Below, piece by piece: positions 1-9,179 of a DNA stretch of 64,000 nt. Under the pieces are notes generated by a model. It was given only the letters and a program-made list of their open reading frames with translations, was not told the DNA's origin and did not search any database. Where the stretch lies: the NCBI GenBank assembly GCA_965199745.1, contig CBDATB010000005.1:1-64000 (forward strand), read 5' to 3'. The position numbers and the translations under genes are program-made. Position 1 is the first letter of the stretch, and each line of letters opens with the position of its first letter. This DNA is from CBDATB01 sp965199745. GTDB lineage: Bacteria; Bacteroidota; Bacteroidia; Cytophagales; Flammeovirgaceae.

Positions 1-1
1 T

Positions 2-487
2 GTTATTATGATGCCTTCCTATGTGAATATTGGTGCTTATGTTGATTCAGGTACAATGGTAGATACTTGGGCAACTGTAGGGAGTTGTGCGCAAATAGGA
101 AAACATGTTCATTTAAGTGGGGGCGTAGGTATCGGTGGTGTGCTTGAGCCTGTGCAGGCTACCCCTGTGATTATTGAAGACGGGGCTTTTATAGGTTCGC
201 GCTGCATCGTTGTAGAAGGTGCTAGAGTGGGTAAAGAAGCGGTGTTGGGTGCTAATGTAACACTGACAGCAAGCTCTAAAATTATTGACGTAACAAGCGA
301 CAAACCGGTAGTCCATCAAGGTTATGTTCCCGAACGATCTGTAGTGATACCGGGTAGCTATGCCAAAAAATTTCCCGCTGGCGAGTACCAGATTGGCTGT
401 GCCTTAATTATTGGTAAACGCAAGAAAAGTACAGACCGAAAAACTTCGCTTAACGATGCACTGAGAGAAAATGAATTGGTTGTTTGA
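2..487 (+). CDS. dapD: 2,3,4,5-tetrahydropyridine-2,6-dicarboxylate N-succinyltransferase, C-terminal part
   Basis: This is the last ~160 codons of DapD, the enzyme that succinylates tetrahydrodipicolinate in the succinylase branch of lysine/meso-diaminopimelate synthesis in the cytoplasm. The frame is open to the left edge, so the start lies outside the window; full-length DapD is about 270 residues, so roughly 110 are missing. Visible are the left-handed beta-helix hexapeptide repeats (GAYVDSGTMVDTWATVGSCA, then GKHVHLSGGVGIGGVLEP) that form the trimeric acyltransferase core, and the C-terminal segment starting SVVIPGSY. The ATG codons at 8 and 11 are internal methionines, not starts. No neighbouring lysine gene is seen; the next gene is unrelated. 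Confidence 0.95.
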   Translation, partial: VIMMPSYVNIGAYVDSGTMVDTWATVGSCAQIGKHVHLSGGVGIGGVLEPVQATPVIIEDGAFIGSRCIVVEGARVGKEAVLGANVTLTASSKIIDVTSDKPVVHQGYVPERSVVIPGSYAKKFPAGEYQIGCALIIGKRKKSTDRKTSLNDALRENELVV

Positions 488-719
488 CACAAAGTTTTCA
501 AGAATTTAGCAACGATAAAATAGATTTTGTAATAAAAAACTTACTTATAACAATTTTTTATACTAGCTTTTAAGCTCATGAAATTTTTATTGAGAGTGTA
601 CAAGAAGAAATCCTTATGACCAGAAGTTTAGCAACAAAATAGGGAGAATATTTTATTACCTTGTGGTCGCAGCAAAAGTACAGATGTTAAAGATTAATAT
701 TTACAAACCGAAAGCTTCA

Positions 720-1235
720 ATGATGGTATCTAAAAAAATACCTACATACCAAATAGTAGCATTGGTTTGCTTAATTTTATTGCTTGTTAGCTCTGCGAAA
801 GCGCAAAGATTTTTGGTATTAGACAGGTACGGGAAAAAGAGAATTAAACTTTTTGAGGGAGAACAAATTTATTTCAAACAGACAAACAATCGAATTTTAT
901 ACCGAGCCCATATCCTTGAACTCAAAGATACATCATTGGTGCTTGCGGGTAGCCAACATGAATTGTCTTTAAACCAGATCGCTGCTGTCTATTTTCCGAG
1001 AAAAATTACTGTTTTCAGGTCGGGTTTCAATTACTTGGGTTCTGGCTTTTTGTTTGCTGGTTTGATACACCCCACTATTGCTGATGCGCAGTATGAAGCG
1101 CGAGAATCTTTAATTGCCGGCAGCTCTTTACTAATATTGAGTCAAGTAATTCGTCTGTTTAAGTGGAAAAAATTCAGTATTAATGCCAGAAGTAGAATTA
1201 GGATTTTAGATACTAGCTTTGTTCAAAGTAAATAA
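720..1235 (+). CDS. exported hypothetical protein
   Basis: An unrecognised protein of about 171 residues. The start is placed at the ATG at 720, giving a clean Sec signal peptide (positive MMVSKK, hydrophobic VALVCLILLLV, cleavage after SSAKA before QRF). The frame stays open to a GTG at 663, but a TTACCTTG element resembling the Bacteroidota -7 box overlaps that GTG, arguing against it. The mature part has a small beta-rich stretch (RYGKKRIKLFEGEQIYFK) and later a hydrophobic segment near SGFLFAGLIHP and a second near LIAGSSLLILSQVI, so it may sit in a membrane. It converges on hemL. Function unknown. Confidence 0.65.
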   Translation: MMVSKKIPTYQIVALVCLILLLVSSAKAQRFLVLDRYGKKRIKLFEGEQIYFKQTNNRILYRAHILELKDTSLVLAGSQHELSLNQIAAVYFPRKITVFRSGFNYLGSGFLFAGLIHPTIADAQYEARESLIAGSSLLILSQVIRLFKWKKFSINARSRIRILDTSFVQSK

Positions 1236-1247
1236 AAAGTGAACAGC

Positions 1248-1273
1248 CTGATTGTTTAATATAAGGCAATCAG
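1248..1273. terminator. weak hairpin between convergent genes
   Basis: CTGATTG pairs with CAATCAG across a 12-nt loop, between the convergent ends of the exported protein gene and hemL. There is no clear T-run, so termination is only a suggestion from position. Confidence 0.3.
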
Positions 1274-1289
1274 TGTGGCATCATCTGCT

Positions 1290-2579
1290 TTATATCTGTT
1301 CAAGTGCCTCACCATTGGCTCGGACGATGTTTTCAACGTCTTCATCGCTCAGTGCTAGAGAAATAAATAAAGATTCGAATTGTGAAGGAGCCAAATAGAT
1401 ACCTCTTTGCAACATAGCATGAAAATATCGTTTAAAATGCATTAAATCACTTTTTTTGGACTCACTAAAATTAGTGACCAGATCACTAGTAAAAAAAATA
1501 CTAATCATCGAGCCGATTCTATTAATAGTATAATTACGTTTAGTCTTATTCATATTTTGGCGAAAGCCATCTTCAATTTTTTTGGTTTTAGCCTCCAATA
1601 AATCGTATAACTCTACATGTTCGCTCAGGTAACTCAGCATGGTGTAGCCTGCCGACATTGCTAGTGGGTTGCCTGAAAGTGTACCCGCCTGATATACAGG
1701 ACCTGCCGGCGATACAAAATCCATGATTTCTTTTTTACCGCCGTAAGCACCTACGGGCATACCCCCGCCAATAATTTTACCCAGAGTAGTTATATCGGGT
1801 AATACGCCGAAAAGCTCTTGCGCACCACCGCGCGACAGCCTAAAACCAGTCATCACTTCATCAAATATCAAAATGATTTTTTGTTCGTTGCAGATTTCTC
1901 GCAAAGCTTGCAGAAATCCTTCTTTAGGCAATACACAACCCATATTACCGGCCACAGGTTCTAAAATAATTGCCGCTACCTTACCTTTATTAGCCTCAAC
2001 GAGTGAGTATACTGAATCTAGATCGTTAAATTGAGCGATGAGCGTATCTTTTGCTGTCGCTTTGGTTATGCCCGGGCTGTCAGGAGTACCCATCGTGGTA
2101 GCACCACTACCTGCCGCAATCAGAAAGGCATCGCCATGCCCATGGTAGCAGCCGTCAAATTTGATGATTTTGTCGCGTCCTGTATAGCCTCTTGCCAGAC
2201 GTATGGCCGACATAGTGGCTTCAGTGCCAGAATTGACCATTCTGACTTTCTCTATAGAAGGCACCATAGATACAACTAGCTTGGCAACTTCGGTTTCCTT
2301 AACGGTAGGTGCGCCAAAAGATATGGAACTCTCAGCAGCTTTTTGCACTGCTAACACAATTGCTGGATGTGCATGACCCAAAATCATAGGTCCCCAAGAG
2401 TTAATTAATTCAATGTACTGATTACCATCTTCGTCGTACAAATAAGCTCCCTTTGCCTTGCGAATGAAGGGAGGTGTACCGCCAACAGCTTTGAAGGCTC
2501 TGACCGGGGAATTTACACCACCGGGAATGTATTTGTAAGCTTGCTGAAAATGCCAAACACTTTTTGTTTTTTGGCACAT
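1290..2579 (-). CDS. hemL: glutamate-1-semialdehyde 2,1-aminomutase
   Basis: HemL makes 5-aminolevulinate from glutamate-1-semialdehyde in the C5 route to tetrapyrroles; it is a cytoplasmic PLP enzyme of aminotransferase class III. The 429-residue length is normal. The N-terminal FQQAYKYIPGGVNSPVRAF and SWGPMILGHAHP blocks are typical of GSA aminomutase. The PLP-site sequences are present: GCYHGHGDAFL, LIFDEVMTGFR, and the Schiff-base lysine in TTLGKIIGGGMPVGAYGG (about residue 268). It lies 26 bp downstream of the methyltransferase gene on the same strand, possibly a shared transcript without a functional link. No other heme gene is in the window. Confidence 0.95.
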   Translation of the reverse strand: MCQKTKSVWHFQQAYKYIPGGVNSPVRAFKAVGGTPPFIRKAKGAYLYDEDGNQYIELINSWGPMILGHAHPAIVLAVQKAAESSISFGAPTVKETEVAKLVVSMVPSIEKVRMVNSGTEATMSAIRLARGYTGRDKIIKFDGCYHGHGDAFLIAAGSGATTMGTPDSPGITKATAKDTLIAQFNDLDSVYSLVEANKGKVAAIILEPVAGNMGCVLPKEGFLQALREICNEQKIILIFDEVMTGFRLSRGGAQELFGVLPDITTLGKIIGGGMPVGAYGGKKEIMDFVSPAGPVYQAGTLSGNPLAMSAGYTMLSYLSEHVELYDLLEAKTKKIEDGFRQNMNKTKRNYTINRIGSMISIFFTSDLVTNFSESKKSDLMHFKRYFHAMLQRGIYLAPSQFESLFISLALSDEDVENIVRANGEALEQI

Positions 2580-2605
2580 ATAAAGATTTTTTTAACAGAT
2601 AATTA

Positions 2606-3358
2606 CTAGGACTTTTTGAGAATAGCCATGATGGAAACGCCAAAAGGTAAGAACCAGCGTTTATTTAACAGGATGCTCTCCATGTAAAAAATACGCTGAA
2701 GCAAGCCGTTCATTATCGAAAAGTTTGGTGCGCAGCTACTCCGATTGATTTGCTTTGCTATTTGTGTATTTCTTATCATTCCCAATGTTTTCCGAACCAG
2801 ATAAATAGGTATAAATAATATTGTATTGAAGTAAGATATATATGAAATACTGAGGTGCTTATTCTTTTGAAAAATCTTTTTGAGTACGGGTACGGTATAG
2901 CGCCTAAAATGGTGGTTCATTAAATCGTGTTCACTCCATAAATCCATAAAAGCGGGTACGGTAATGAAAATATGCCCACTAGACCTACACACCCTTTGAA
3001 GCTCTGATAAAGCCTTTTGGCTATCCTGAACATGTTCTATTACATCAAAAGAACAGACCAGATCAAAAGAATTATCTTCAAAACGCATTTCAGTGATAGA
3101 ATCATTAACCACAGGAATTCCGGATATTTCGCGCAAAAAGCAACAACAGCTTTTGTCGTATTCGAGTGAAATAACTGTCCCGTATTTAGCGAGCATTTCG
3201 CTGGTAGCACCGGTGGCTGCGCCCGTGTTTAGTATTTTATAACCGTGTTGGTTTGCAGCGAATTTTTCTACTTGGTCTTCAAGAATTTTTTTTCGCGCCA
3301 GAAACCACCAATGGCCGCGTTCCAGATGAAAATAATCCCTATAGTACTGTCTATCCAT
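2606..3358 (-). CDS. class I SAM-dependent methyltransferase
   Basis: A 250-residue methyltransferase of the Rossmann type. The N-terminus (HLERGHWWFLARKKIL) is characteristic of a family found beside polyprenol glycosyltransferases. Motif I is slightly unusual, NTGAATGATSEML (about residues 44-56); the acidic motif II is ISLEYDKS and the post-motif block is LVCSFDVIEHVQDS. The C-terminal part has a hydrophobic stretch (SYFNTILFIPIYLV), suggesting membrane contact. The start overlaps the end of the glycosyltransferase gene by 8 bp, so the two are translationally coupled and probably modify the same lipid-linked or surface glycan. The substrate cannot be read from sequence. Confidence 0.8.
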   Translation of the reverse strand: MDRQYYRDYFHLERGHWWFLARKKILEDQVEKFAANQHGYKILNTGAATGATSEMLAKYGTVISLEYDKSCCCFLREISGIPVVNDSITEMRFEDNSFDLVCSFDVIEHVQDSQKALSELQRVCRSSGHIFITVPAFMDLWSEHDLMNHHFRRYTVPVLKKIFQKNKHLSISYISYFNTILFIPIYLVRKTLGMIRNTQIAKQINRSSCAPNFSIMNGLLQRIFYMESILLNKRWFLPFGVSIMAILKKS

Positions 3359-4301
3359 AAATAGTCTGTTTCTCTTTAATACGTTTTTTAATCAAAAATA
3401 AAGGTCTTTGTTTTACTTGTGTGAAAATTCTTGAGACATATTCACCCAATACACCAATAGAAATAAGTTGTACGCCACTAAACAGGGTTAATACGATGAT
3501 TAGGGTAGTAAAACCTTTTGGCGAATTTCTGTATAATATTGTTTGTAAAACAACTACCGCGGCATAAAAGAAAGATAAAGTAATTGTTACAACTCCCAGT
3601 CGGGTAATAAGTTTTAGCGGGAAGTCACTGAAGTTGAAAACGCCATCATAAGCGAGCTGAACTAGTTTTTTGAGAGAATATTTTGTTTTCCCAGCAAATC
3701 GCTTGTCGCGTTCATAACTAATACCCGTTTGTTTAAACCCCACCCACCAACGCAAGCCGCGAATGAACCTGCTTTGCTCGGGCATCTCATTGATATGGTC
3801 TAGTACCCGGCGACTTACCATAGAGAAATCGCCACTGTCGAGGGGGGTATCGTAGCGTATCAGCATATTTTGCAGCCGATAGTATGCCCAATAACTCAGT
3901 TTTTTTAGCTGCCCTTCTTTTCTTTTTTTTCTGACAGCATACACCACTTCATAGCCTTCTCTGATTTTTGCGTAAAATGTTTCTAGCAGCTCGGGAGGGT
4001 CTTGCAGATCACCATCCATTAGCATCACTGCCTCTGTTGCAGTAGCAAATTGCATTCCTGCCGATATGGCGGTTTGATGTCCATAATTGCGCGATAAAAA
4101 GACACAATGATAGCTTGCATCTTCTTCTGCCTGGTGCTGCATGAGTATCGGGGTTTCATCTTTGCTGCCATCATCTATGAGTACAATTTCAATACGGTAT
4201 GGGCAGTTTGTCTTCAGTTGGTTTAGTCTTTGTGTTAAGGCTGCAAACACATTTTCTTCATTATAAAGAGGAATCACAATCGATATCTCGGGTCTTTGCA
4301 T
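3351..4301 (-). CDS. family 2 glycosyltransferase, polyprenyl-phosphate (DPM1/GtrB-like)
   Basis: A 316-residue GT2 enzyme. It starts with the GT-A fold strand EISIVIPLYNEEN, followed by VLIDDGSKDET (about residue 40), the metal-binding LMDGDLQDPPE (about 93-103), and RFIRGLRWWVGF. The C-terminus has two membrane helices (about 235-260 and 270-295). This is the layout of GtrB/ArnC/DPM1-type enzymes that move a sugar from a nucleotide donor to a polyprenyl phosphate on the inner membrane. The methyltransferase gene overlaps its end by 8 bp. The product is likely a lipid carrier-bound sugar for surface glycans; which sugar is unknown. Confidence 0.88.
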   Translation of the reverse strand: MQRPEISIVIPLYNEENVFAALTQRLNQLKTNCPYRIEIVLIDDGSKDETPILMQHQAEEDASYHCVFLSRNYGHQTAISAGMQFATATEAVMLMDGDLQDPPELLETFYAKIREGYEVVYAVRKKRKEGQLKKLSYWAYYRLQNMLIRYDTPLDSGDFSMVSRRVLDHINEMPEQSRFIRGLRWWVGFKQTGISYERDKRFAGKTKYSLKKLVQLAYDGVFNFSDFPLKLITRLGVVTITLSFFYAAVVVLQTILYRNSPKGFTTLIIVLTLFSGVQLISIGVLGEYVSRIFTQVKQRPLFLIKKRIKEKQTIYG

Positions 4302-4461
4302 CAGATTGGGTAGTAGATCAAATGTAGTACTTTTATATGCATTCAGACAAAATCGCTATTGAGCATGTAAATGATACTTAATTATTAGGCATCATCGACA
4401 AGATACAAAGATAAAGAAGATTGACTGTATAGTATAGACCACTATGGGAGAAAGAATTTTG

Positions 4462-5670
4462 TCAGTACTGATTGAAGTTATATTGCTTATGATTGGGATA
4501 GATTTTGTAATAGATAGACTGGACTTGCTGAAAAAGACTTTCTTTCAGTTCATCGATATATTCTCGGTTTGTTGCTGATATAAAGACAGCTTGCTCACCC
4601 AAGGAAAAATAATGCTGTTTCCAGTCTTCGATGGTAATGGGGCTTTGTGGCTGTTCAAAAGGTAAGTCATGCTCTTTTGTGGGTGTCTGATAGTTGTCAA
4701 TTTTATTAAAAACCAATAAAGTAGGTTTACTTTCAGCACCAATATCTTTGAGTGTTTGATCTACTACGGCAATGTGTTCGTGAAAAGATGTATGTGCAAT
4801 ATCAATTACATGTAAAAGTATATCGGCTTCTACAATTTCCGAAAGAGTCGATTGAAAGCTATCGATGAGAGTGGTGGGTAATTTTCTAATAAAGCCGACA
4901 GTGTCGGTGAGTAAAAAGGGGATATTCCTCCAAGTTATTTTTCGTACAGTAGAATCTACGGTTGCAAAGAGTTTGTTTTCAGCAAAAACTTCTTTTTTGG
5001 CAAGTAAACGCATCAGGGTAGATTTTCCTACATTAGTATATCCAACCAACGATACGCGTACCATTCGCTCACGTAACTTTTTTCGCACAATGCTTTGTTG
5101 TGAAATTTTCTCCAGTTTTTTCTTTAGCAAGGAGATTTTATCTCTGATAATACGTTTATCTGTTTCTAATTCTGTTTCGCCAGGACCACGCATTCCGATG
5201 CCTCCTTTTTGTCTCGAATGGTGTGTCCACAGATTAGTCAATCTCGGCAGCATATACTGATATTGCGCTAACTCTACTTGGGTTTTGGCCTGAGCAGTCT
5301 GTGCACGACGCATAAAAATTTGTAGAATCAATAAACTTCTATCGATAACTAAGCAATGTTTTAAATATTTTTCCAGATTACGTACATGGGAAGTGGACAG
5401 GTCATCATCAAAAATAACCATATCTACATCATATTCTTTGGCATACAATGCAATATCTTGCAGTTTACCTTTGCCCACAAAAGTTTTCGGATCTATTTTA
5501 TCGAGGTGTTGATAGAAAAACTTGCGCGTCCTGACCCCCATGGTTTCAGCTAAAAACGCTAGTTCGTTAAGATATTCACGCGTTCGTTCTGTCGGCTGTC
5601 TTTTTGTTGCTACAGCTACCAGTATAGCCGTGGAACTCGGTTTAGCAGTGTCGTATAAGTCTTTTTTCAA
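4462..5670 (-). CDS. hflX: ribosome-associated GTPase HflX
   Basis: HflX is a GTPase that binds the 50S subunit and splits stalled or stressed ribosomes. The 402-residue protein has the N-terminal HflX domain (FVGKGKLQDI, VIFDDDLSTSHVRNLEK), the glycine-rich GGIGMRGPGETELETDKR linker, then a G domain: G1 GYTNVGKST (about residue 209), G3 DTVGFIRKLP, G4 NKID. The C-terminal tail after SATNRE is short. It stands between the glycosyltransferase pair and the YceI gene with gaps of about 140-160 bp on each side, so it is probably monocistronic. There is no hfq neighbour, unlike in enterobacteria. Confidence 0.95.
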   Translation of the reverse strand: MKKDLYDTAKPSSTAILVAVATKRQPTERTREYLNELAFLAETMGVRTRKFFYQHLDKIDPKTFVGKGKLQDIALYAKEYDVDMVIFDDDLSTSHVRNLEKYLKHCLVIDRSLLILQIFMRRAQTAQAKTQVELAQYQYMLPRLTNLWTHHSRQKGGIGMRGPGETELETDKRIIRDKISLLKKKLEKISQQSIVRKKLRERMVRVSLVGYTNVGKSTLMRLLAKKEVFAENKLFATVDSTVRKITWRNIPFLLTDTVGFIRKLPTTLIDSFQSTLSEIVEADILLHVIDIAHTSFHEHIAVVDQTLKDIGAESKPTLLVFNKIDNYQTPTKEHDLPFEQPQSPITIEDWKQHYFSLGEQAVFISATNREYIDELKESLFQQVQSIYYKIYPNHKQYNFNQY

Positions 5671-5812
5671 TTTTGGTTGTGCATGGACAAGTGTTTTTTA
5701 TATAAATTCGGGCAAGTGTTCCTTGATGAGGAAGTCAGGTGTACTTGGCAACAAACTTATGAAGGTAAGAAAAAGGCTCGGCAAATCATTTGTCTACCAA
5801 GCCCAGAAGCTA

Positions 5813-6412
5813 TTATTTGTACGTAGCCATTAGCTTTACATCTAGTTCGAAATTATCATAGATAACTTTATCGCCCAAATTGTCAAAAAAACTACCAGAG
5901 CCATAGCGAACGTCATACTTTGCTCTGTCTACAACTATTTTGGCAGTAGCTTCTACTGAAGTGTCTTTCATATCGAGCGTTGTTACAAACTCTATGGGCA
6001 GCGTTTTTGCTTTGATAGTCAAATTGGCACGTACGCCGTAAGTGTTGTCTCCCTTTTCTTTGATATTGATAATTTTTAGAGTGGCTGTGGGGTGTTTTTC
6101 AACACCGAAAAAATCATCGCTTTTCAGGTGTCCAACTAGCTTCCCATTGGTCTTATCATCTGCAATGTCTGTGCATGTAATAGAAGTCATATCTACGACA
6201 AATTCTCCGCCCGACAGCTTGCCATCATTGATTAGTAATGTACCATTTTTAATCTGAATTTTTCCTTTGTGTTCTCCCGAAAGCTTTTCGCCTAACCAAG
6301 AAATTTCGCTTTTAGAAATGTCAACCTCATACGTGTCGTTGGCGGGATTAGTAAAAGACCAAGCGAGCAGAGAGGTAATAAATGCCAAAAAGTACAGGTA
6401 GTTTTTTTTCAT
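5813..6412 (-). CDS. YceI family exported lipid-binding-like protein
   Basis: A YceI-like lipocalin-fold protein, a family that binds polyisoprenoid-type lipids in the periplasm. The start is placed at 6412 because MKKNYLYFLAFITSLLAWSF is a good signal peptide; an upstream in-frame ATG at 6469 would add 19 residues and spoil it. The mature part carries the family features YEVDISKSEISWLGEKLSGEH with HKGKIQIKNGTLLI, LKSDDFFGVEKHPTATLKI, and a C-terminal FDNLGDKVIYDNFELDVKL strand. The bound ligand cannot be inferred. It is the last of the minus-strand genes before the ebo unit and is separated from it by 122 bp. Confidence 0.88.
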   Translation of the reverse strand: MKKNYLYFLAFITSLLAWSFTNPANDTYEVDISKSEISWLGEKLSGEHKGKIQIKNGTLLINDGKLSGGEFVVDMTSITCTDIADDKTNGKLVGHLKSDDFFGVEKHPTATLKIINIKEKGDNTYGVRANLTIKAKTLPIEFVTTLDMKDTSVEATAKIVVDRAKYDVRYGSGSFFDNLGDKVIYDNFELDVKLMATYK

Positions 6413-6534
6413 GTTATTTAAATATTTTAGGTAAACAAGTGAAGTATATTGCGTTACATTTGCAAACATAAACTATTAAGCAATCAATAAAGTTTGAAAC
6501 TGGAGCGATTTTATCCGTATTTTTTATAAAAATA

Positions 6535-7458
6535 CTACCGAATCACGTCTCGTAAAATTGTTTGGTTTTGACCTCGAAATATGCTATTTTCTTCAAAAAA
6601 AGTAGGCGTATCACCGATAGGTTTCAAGAGCTTTTCTTCCGTCATAACGCCATTCTTACCATAAGCTAGAATAGCATTTTTAAAACAACTCGCTTCTATG
6701 TCTGCTAAAGGCACTTTGTGATCGTACATTAGGTTGGCAGTTTTGGGTACTGCAAGTGGGTCGCTAATACCCCAGTCAGCACTAGAATCAACAATAATTT
6801 TTTGCGAACCATAGTGCTTAATGATGCTCACCATACGCTCATTGCCCATTTTGGTGTGTGGGTAAATAGTAAAAGCAGCCCAGTAGCCTCGGTCTAGTAC
6901 TTCCCGCACGGTTTCTTCATTATTATGGTCGATGATGGCATGGGCAGGATTTACTTCATATTCTTGCAATATATCCATTGTGCGGCTAGTACCTTGTTTT
7001 TTGTTGCGGTGAGGGGTGTGTATCTGAATAGGTAAGTTTAATACTAAGGCAATTTCTATCTGTTGGCCGAGGGCTTTTTCTTCAGCTTTGGTCATTTCGT
7101 CAAAGCCAATTTCACCGATAGCCACTACATTTTCTTTGCCTGCATAACGCGGCAACAAACTGATAACTTCTTTGGCTAAACCTTCATTGTTGGCTTCTTT
7201 GGAGTTGAGACCAATGCTACAAAAATGGTGGATCCCAAACTGGGAAGCCCGGAAAGGCTCCCAGCCTACTAAGCTCGAAAAATAGTCGATAAAACTGCCT
7301 ACGTTGGTGCGGGGCTGCCCTAGCCAGAAGGCAGGTTCTATTAGTGCTACTACACCCGATTTAGCCATATTGGCATAGTCGTCAGTTGTGCGGGAACTCA
7401 TGTGTATATGCGCATCAATGTATTTTAAGCCAGTTTTGTTGATAGTATATTGTTCCAT
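6535..7458 (-). CDS. eboB: EboB-like TatD family metal-dependent hydrolase
   Basis: A 307-residue amidohydrolase-fold protein matching EboB of the ebo cluster. Metal-site residues are visible: DAHIHM near the start, GEIGFDE, QIHTPH, IIDHNNEETV, and VDSSADWGISDPLAVPKT. The block VALIEPAFWLGQPRTNVGSF is characteristic of the EboB group rather than of ordinary TatD nucleases. In cyanobacteria the full ebo set (eboA-F) is linked to moving a scytonemin precursor to the periplasm; in other bacteria the substrate is unknown. Here the gene overlaps the end of eboA by 34 bp, so the two are coupled. The other members (UbiA-type prenyltransferase, sugar-phosphate cyclase, epimerase, phosphodiesterase) are absent from the window. 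Confidence 0.85.
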   Translation of the reverse strand: MEQYTINKTGLKYIDAHIHMSSRTTDDYANMAKSGVVALIEPAFWLGQPRTNVGSFIDYFSSLVGWEPFRASQFGIHHFCSIGLNSKEANNEGLAKEVISLLPRYAGKENVVAIGEIGFDEMTKAEEKALGQQIEIALVLNLPIQIHTPHRNKKQGTSRTMDILQEYEVNPAHAIIDHNNEETVREVLDRGYWAAFTIYPHTKMGNERMVSIIKHYGSQKIIVDSSADWGISDPLAVPKTANLMYDHKVPLADIEASCFKNAILAYGKNGVMTEEKLLKPIGDTPTFFEENSIFRGQNQTILRDVIR

Positions 7459-8303
7459 GTAACTGTTTGTGCTTTGATAAGTTGATAGAGTGTTGGTCTT
7501 GTACTTAGTATATTGTTAATCTGTGATGAGCAACTAGACTGACTCAATGCTAGCCCTACTGCCAAGGCATCTTGACGCTGAGGGTCTTGGTATATTGCTT
7601 GCAAAAAATCAATATCTTGCTTTTCTATTTGTGAACTTACACAGTGCCACAACTCAGGACTGACCTTCCTGCCAGCACTCTGGCATTCCTTGGCAAAGTC
7701 AATGAGCATATTTTTAAGTGCTACATTAGCACGCAGGTCAATTCCTTGTATTGGATCTAGTGTGCTACCTATAAAAATAGCTTTCAATATCAGATGGTTC
7801 CAGGCATTTTCATCGAGATGTAGAGCCGGGTACGGGTTATGATGTGCAATAGCTTCAAAAAGCATTTTGGTGTTACTACGCAGAGCAAGTGTGCTGCGGT
7901 ACAAGTGTTTTTTGGGGTAAGGTAATAAGACTACTGCCTTGGATATAGCAACACTTTCTCCTAAATCAGCTGTTTGAAAAAGTTCGTCGAGGGTTTTCGC
8001 ATAATGTACTTCGTTTTCGTGTGGCAAATTTAATAACAAATACGCCCTGCTGATTTCTTGTAAAGTCCAGTACTTCGGCATCCAACCATGTACCAGTGTA
8101 GTTGCCGAGGCTATTTCCGAGTCTTCCCATACACAAGCTTCTTTAGGAAGAAAACGAACACAGGTACTGAAATGTAGAAAAAAAATGTTTTTGTCTGCCG
8201 TGGCACATATTTTTTCTTTTACACCTATTAGATGTTTAAGTGTAGCTTTTTCGAGATGCTTTCTGAGAAAATTGAATAAAAAATCGATAATCTTCGTTTG
8301 CAT
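7425..8303 (-). CDS. eboA: EboA domain protein
   Basis: A 292-residue soluble, mostly helical protein recognised as EboA by its conserved core: AVVLLPYPKKHLYR, then EAIAHHNPYPALHLDENAWN, LKAIFIGSTLDPIQGID, LRANVALKNMLIDFAKE, and RKVSPELWHCV. No signal peptide or membrane helix is seen. EboA has no assigned biochemical activity; in ebo clusters it is always close to eboB. The start overlaps nothing upstream; a lipoprotein gene ends 28 bp before it on the same strand, and eboB begins inside its last 34 bp. The tail after about residue 240 (QDALAVGLALSQSSC onward) is less conserved in my recollection of the family. Confidence 0.82.
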   Translation of the reverse strand: MQTKIIDFLFNFLRKHLEKATLKHLIGVKEKICATADKNIFFLHFSTCVRFLPKEACVWEDSEIASATTLVHGWMPKYWTLQEISRAYLLLNLPHENEVHYAKTLDELFQTADLGESVAISKAVVLLPYPKKHLYRSTLALRSNTKMLFEAIAHHNPYPALHLDENAWNHLILKAIFIGSTLDPIQGIDLRANVALKNMLIDFAKECQSAGRKVSPELWHCVSSQIEKQDIDFLQAIYQDPQRQDALAVGLALSQSSCSSQINNILSTRPTLYQLIKAQTVTWNNILSTKLA

Positions 8304-8331
8304 AAACCTGTACTAATTGCAGCATAGATAA

Positions 8332-9156
8332 TCATCTTTCTACTAGCCGATGCTTGGGGGGTGTTCGGAAGAAATCTTCACCCAATTCGTCTGTAAAAGT
8401 AATATTGCTGAGCGTAGCCTGACCAACTTGCTCGGTAAAGCCTTCTGTTTCGTTCCAACCCGAAAAGCGCCATTCTTGGGCAAAAGCAACGCCTTCTACT
8501 CGCGTATAATTATCATAGCTGATGCCGTGTGGATCTTTACTGGCTTCTTCATAAGAGCCAAAAAAGGTAACAATATAAGCCATCGCTTGCAAGAGATTAT
8601 TCTCAGGGTTTGAATAAAGAATATACCAATCATCGGGTGCGTCTCCTGTACCTTTTTCAAAACTTAGTTTAGCACTATTATAGGTTTCCCTACTGAGGAC
8701 TTTTTCTCCCGTGATTTCCCATTTTGTTCCCGGATCGCTGAGTTTGTAAGGAACAGCAAAAAAATAAGCCCAAGTAAAAATATCAAATCTTGCACTAGGA
8801 TATTCCACAGTATCAGGCGTGATAAAAACCTTTTGACCGTCATACACCACAGCCACGCTGTCTTTTCTGTCGATACGAATTTTTGCGCTGTTGGTGAGCA
8901 TAGTGATTTTTGCATCATCGAGCAGCTGCTTGTCTCCGAAAGATAAATCAATATCGAAGCTAACGGCTTTTTTACTCATAAAAGCTTTTTTATTGTGAGC
9001 GGTTTCTACTGCAGCAACAAAATCATTGGCAGCAGGGGGGAGTTCAACAGGCGGTTTTACTGCCGTTTGCTGTTTACTTTCTTCTGTTTTGGGCGGCTGG
9101 CAAGCAACTAAAAAGGAGCCTACAGCCAGTAATAAAATTTTAGTAATCGTTTGCAT
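8332..9156 (-). CDS. lipoprotein, DUF6503-like
   Basis: A 274-residue predicted lipoprotein. The signal peptide ends in the lipobox LVAC with Cys19, followed by QPPKTEESKQQ, so it should be anchored in the outer or inner membrane. The mature part resembles the DUF6503 group of Bacteroidota proteins, which look like LolA/LolB-type beta sheets: SFDIDLSFGDK, VVYDGQKVFITPDT, KWEITGEKV, and GDAPDDWYILYSNPENN. Ligand binding is inference only. It is the first gene of a probable unit with eboA (28 bp gap) and eboB. Its promoter region lies in the remains of the RM pseudogene next door. Confidence 0.72.
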   Translation of the reverse strand: MQTITKILLLAVGSFLVACQPPKTEESKQQTAVKPPVELPPAANDFVAAVETAHNKKAFMSKKAVSFDIDLSFGDKQLLDDAKITMLTNSAKIRIDRKDSVAVVYDGQKVFITPDTVEYPSARFDIFTWAYFFAVPYKLSDPGTKWEITGEKVLSRETYNSAKLSFEKGTGDAPDDWYILYSNPENNLLQAMAYIVTFFGSYEEASKDPHGISYDNYTRVEGVAFAQEWRFSGWNETEGFTEQVGQATLSNITFTDELGEDFFRTPPKHRLVER

Positions 9157-9179
9157 AAAATTAAATTTAAGGGATTAAA

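Noticed and set aside
663..719. GTG start extending the exported protein at 720
   Set aside because: The extension buries the signal peptide and overlaps a likely promoter element.
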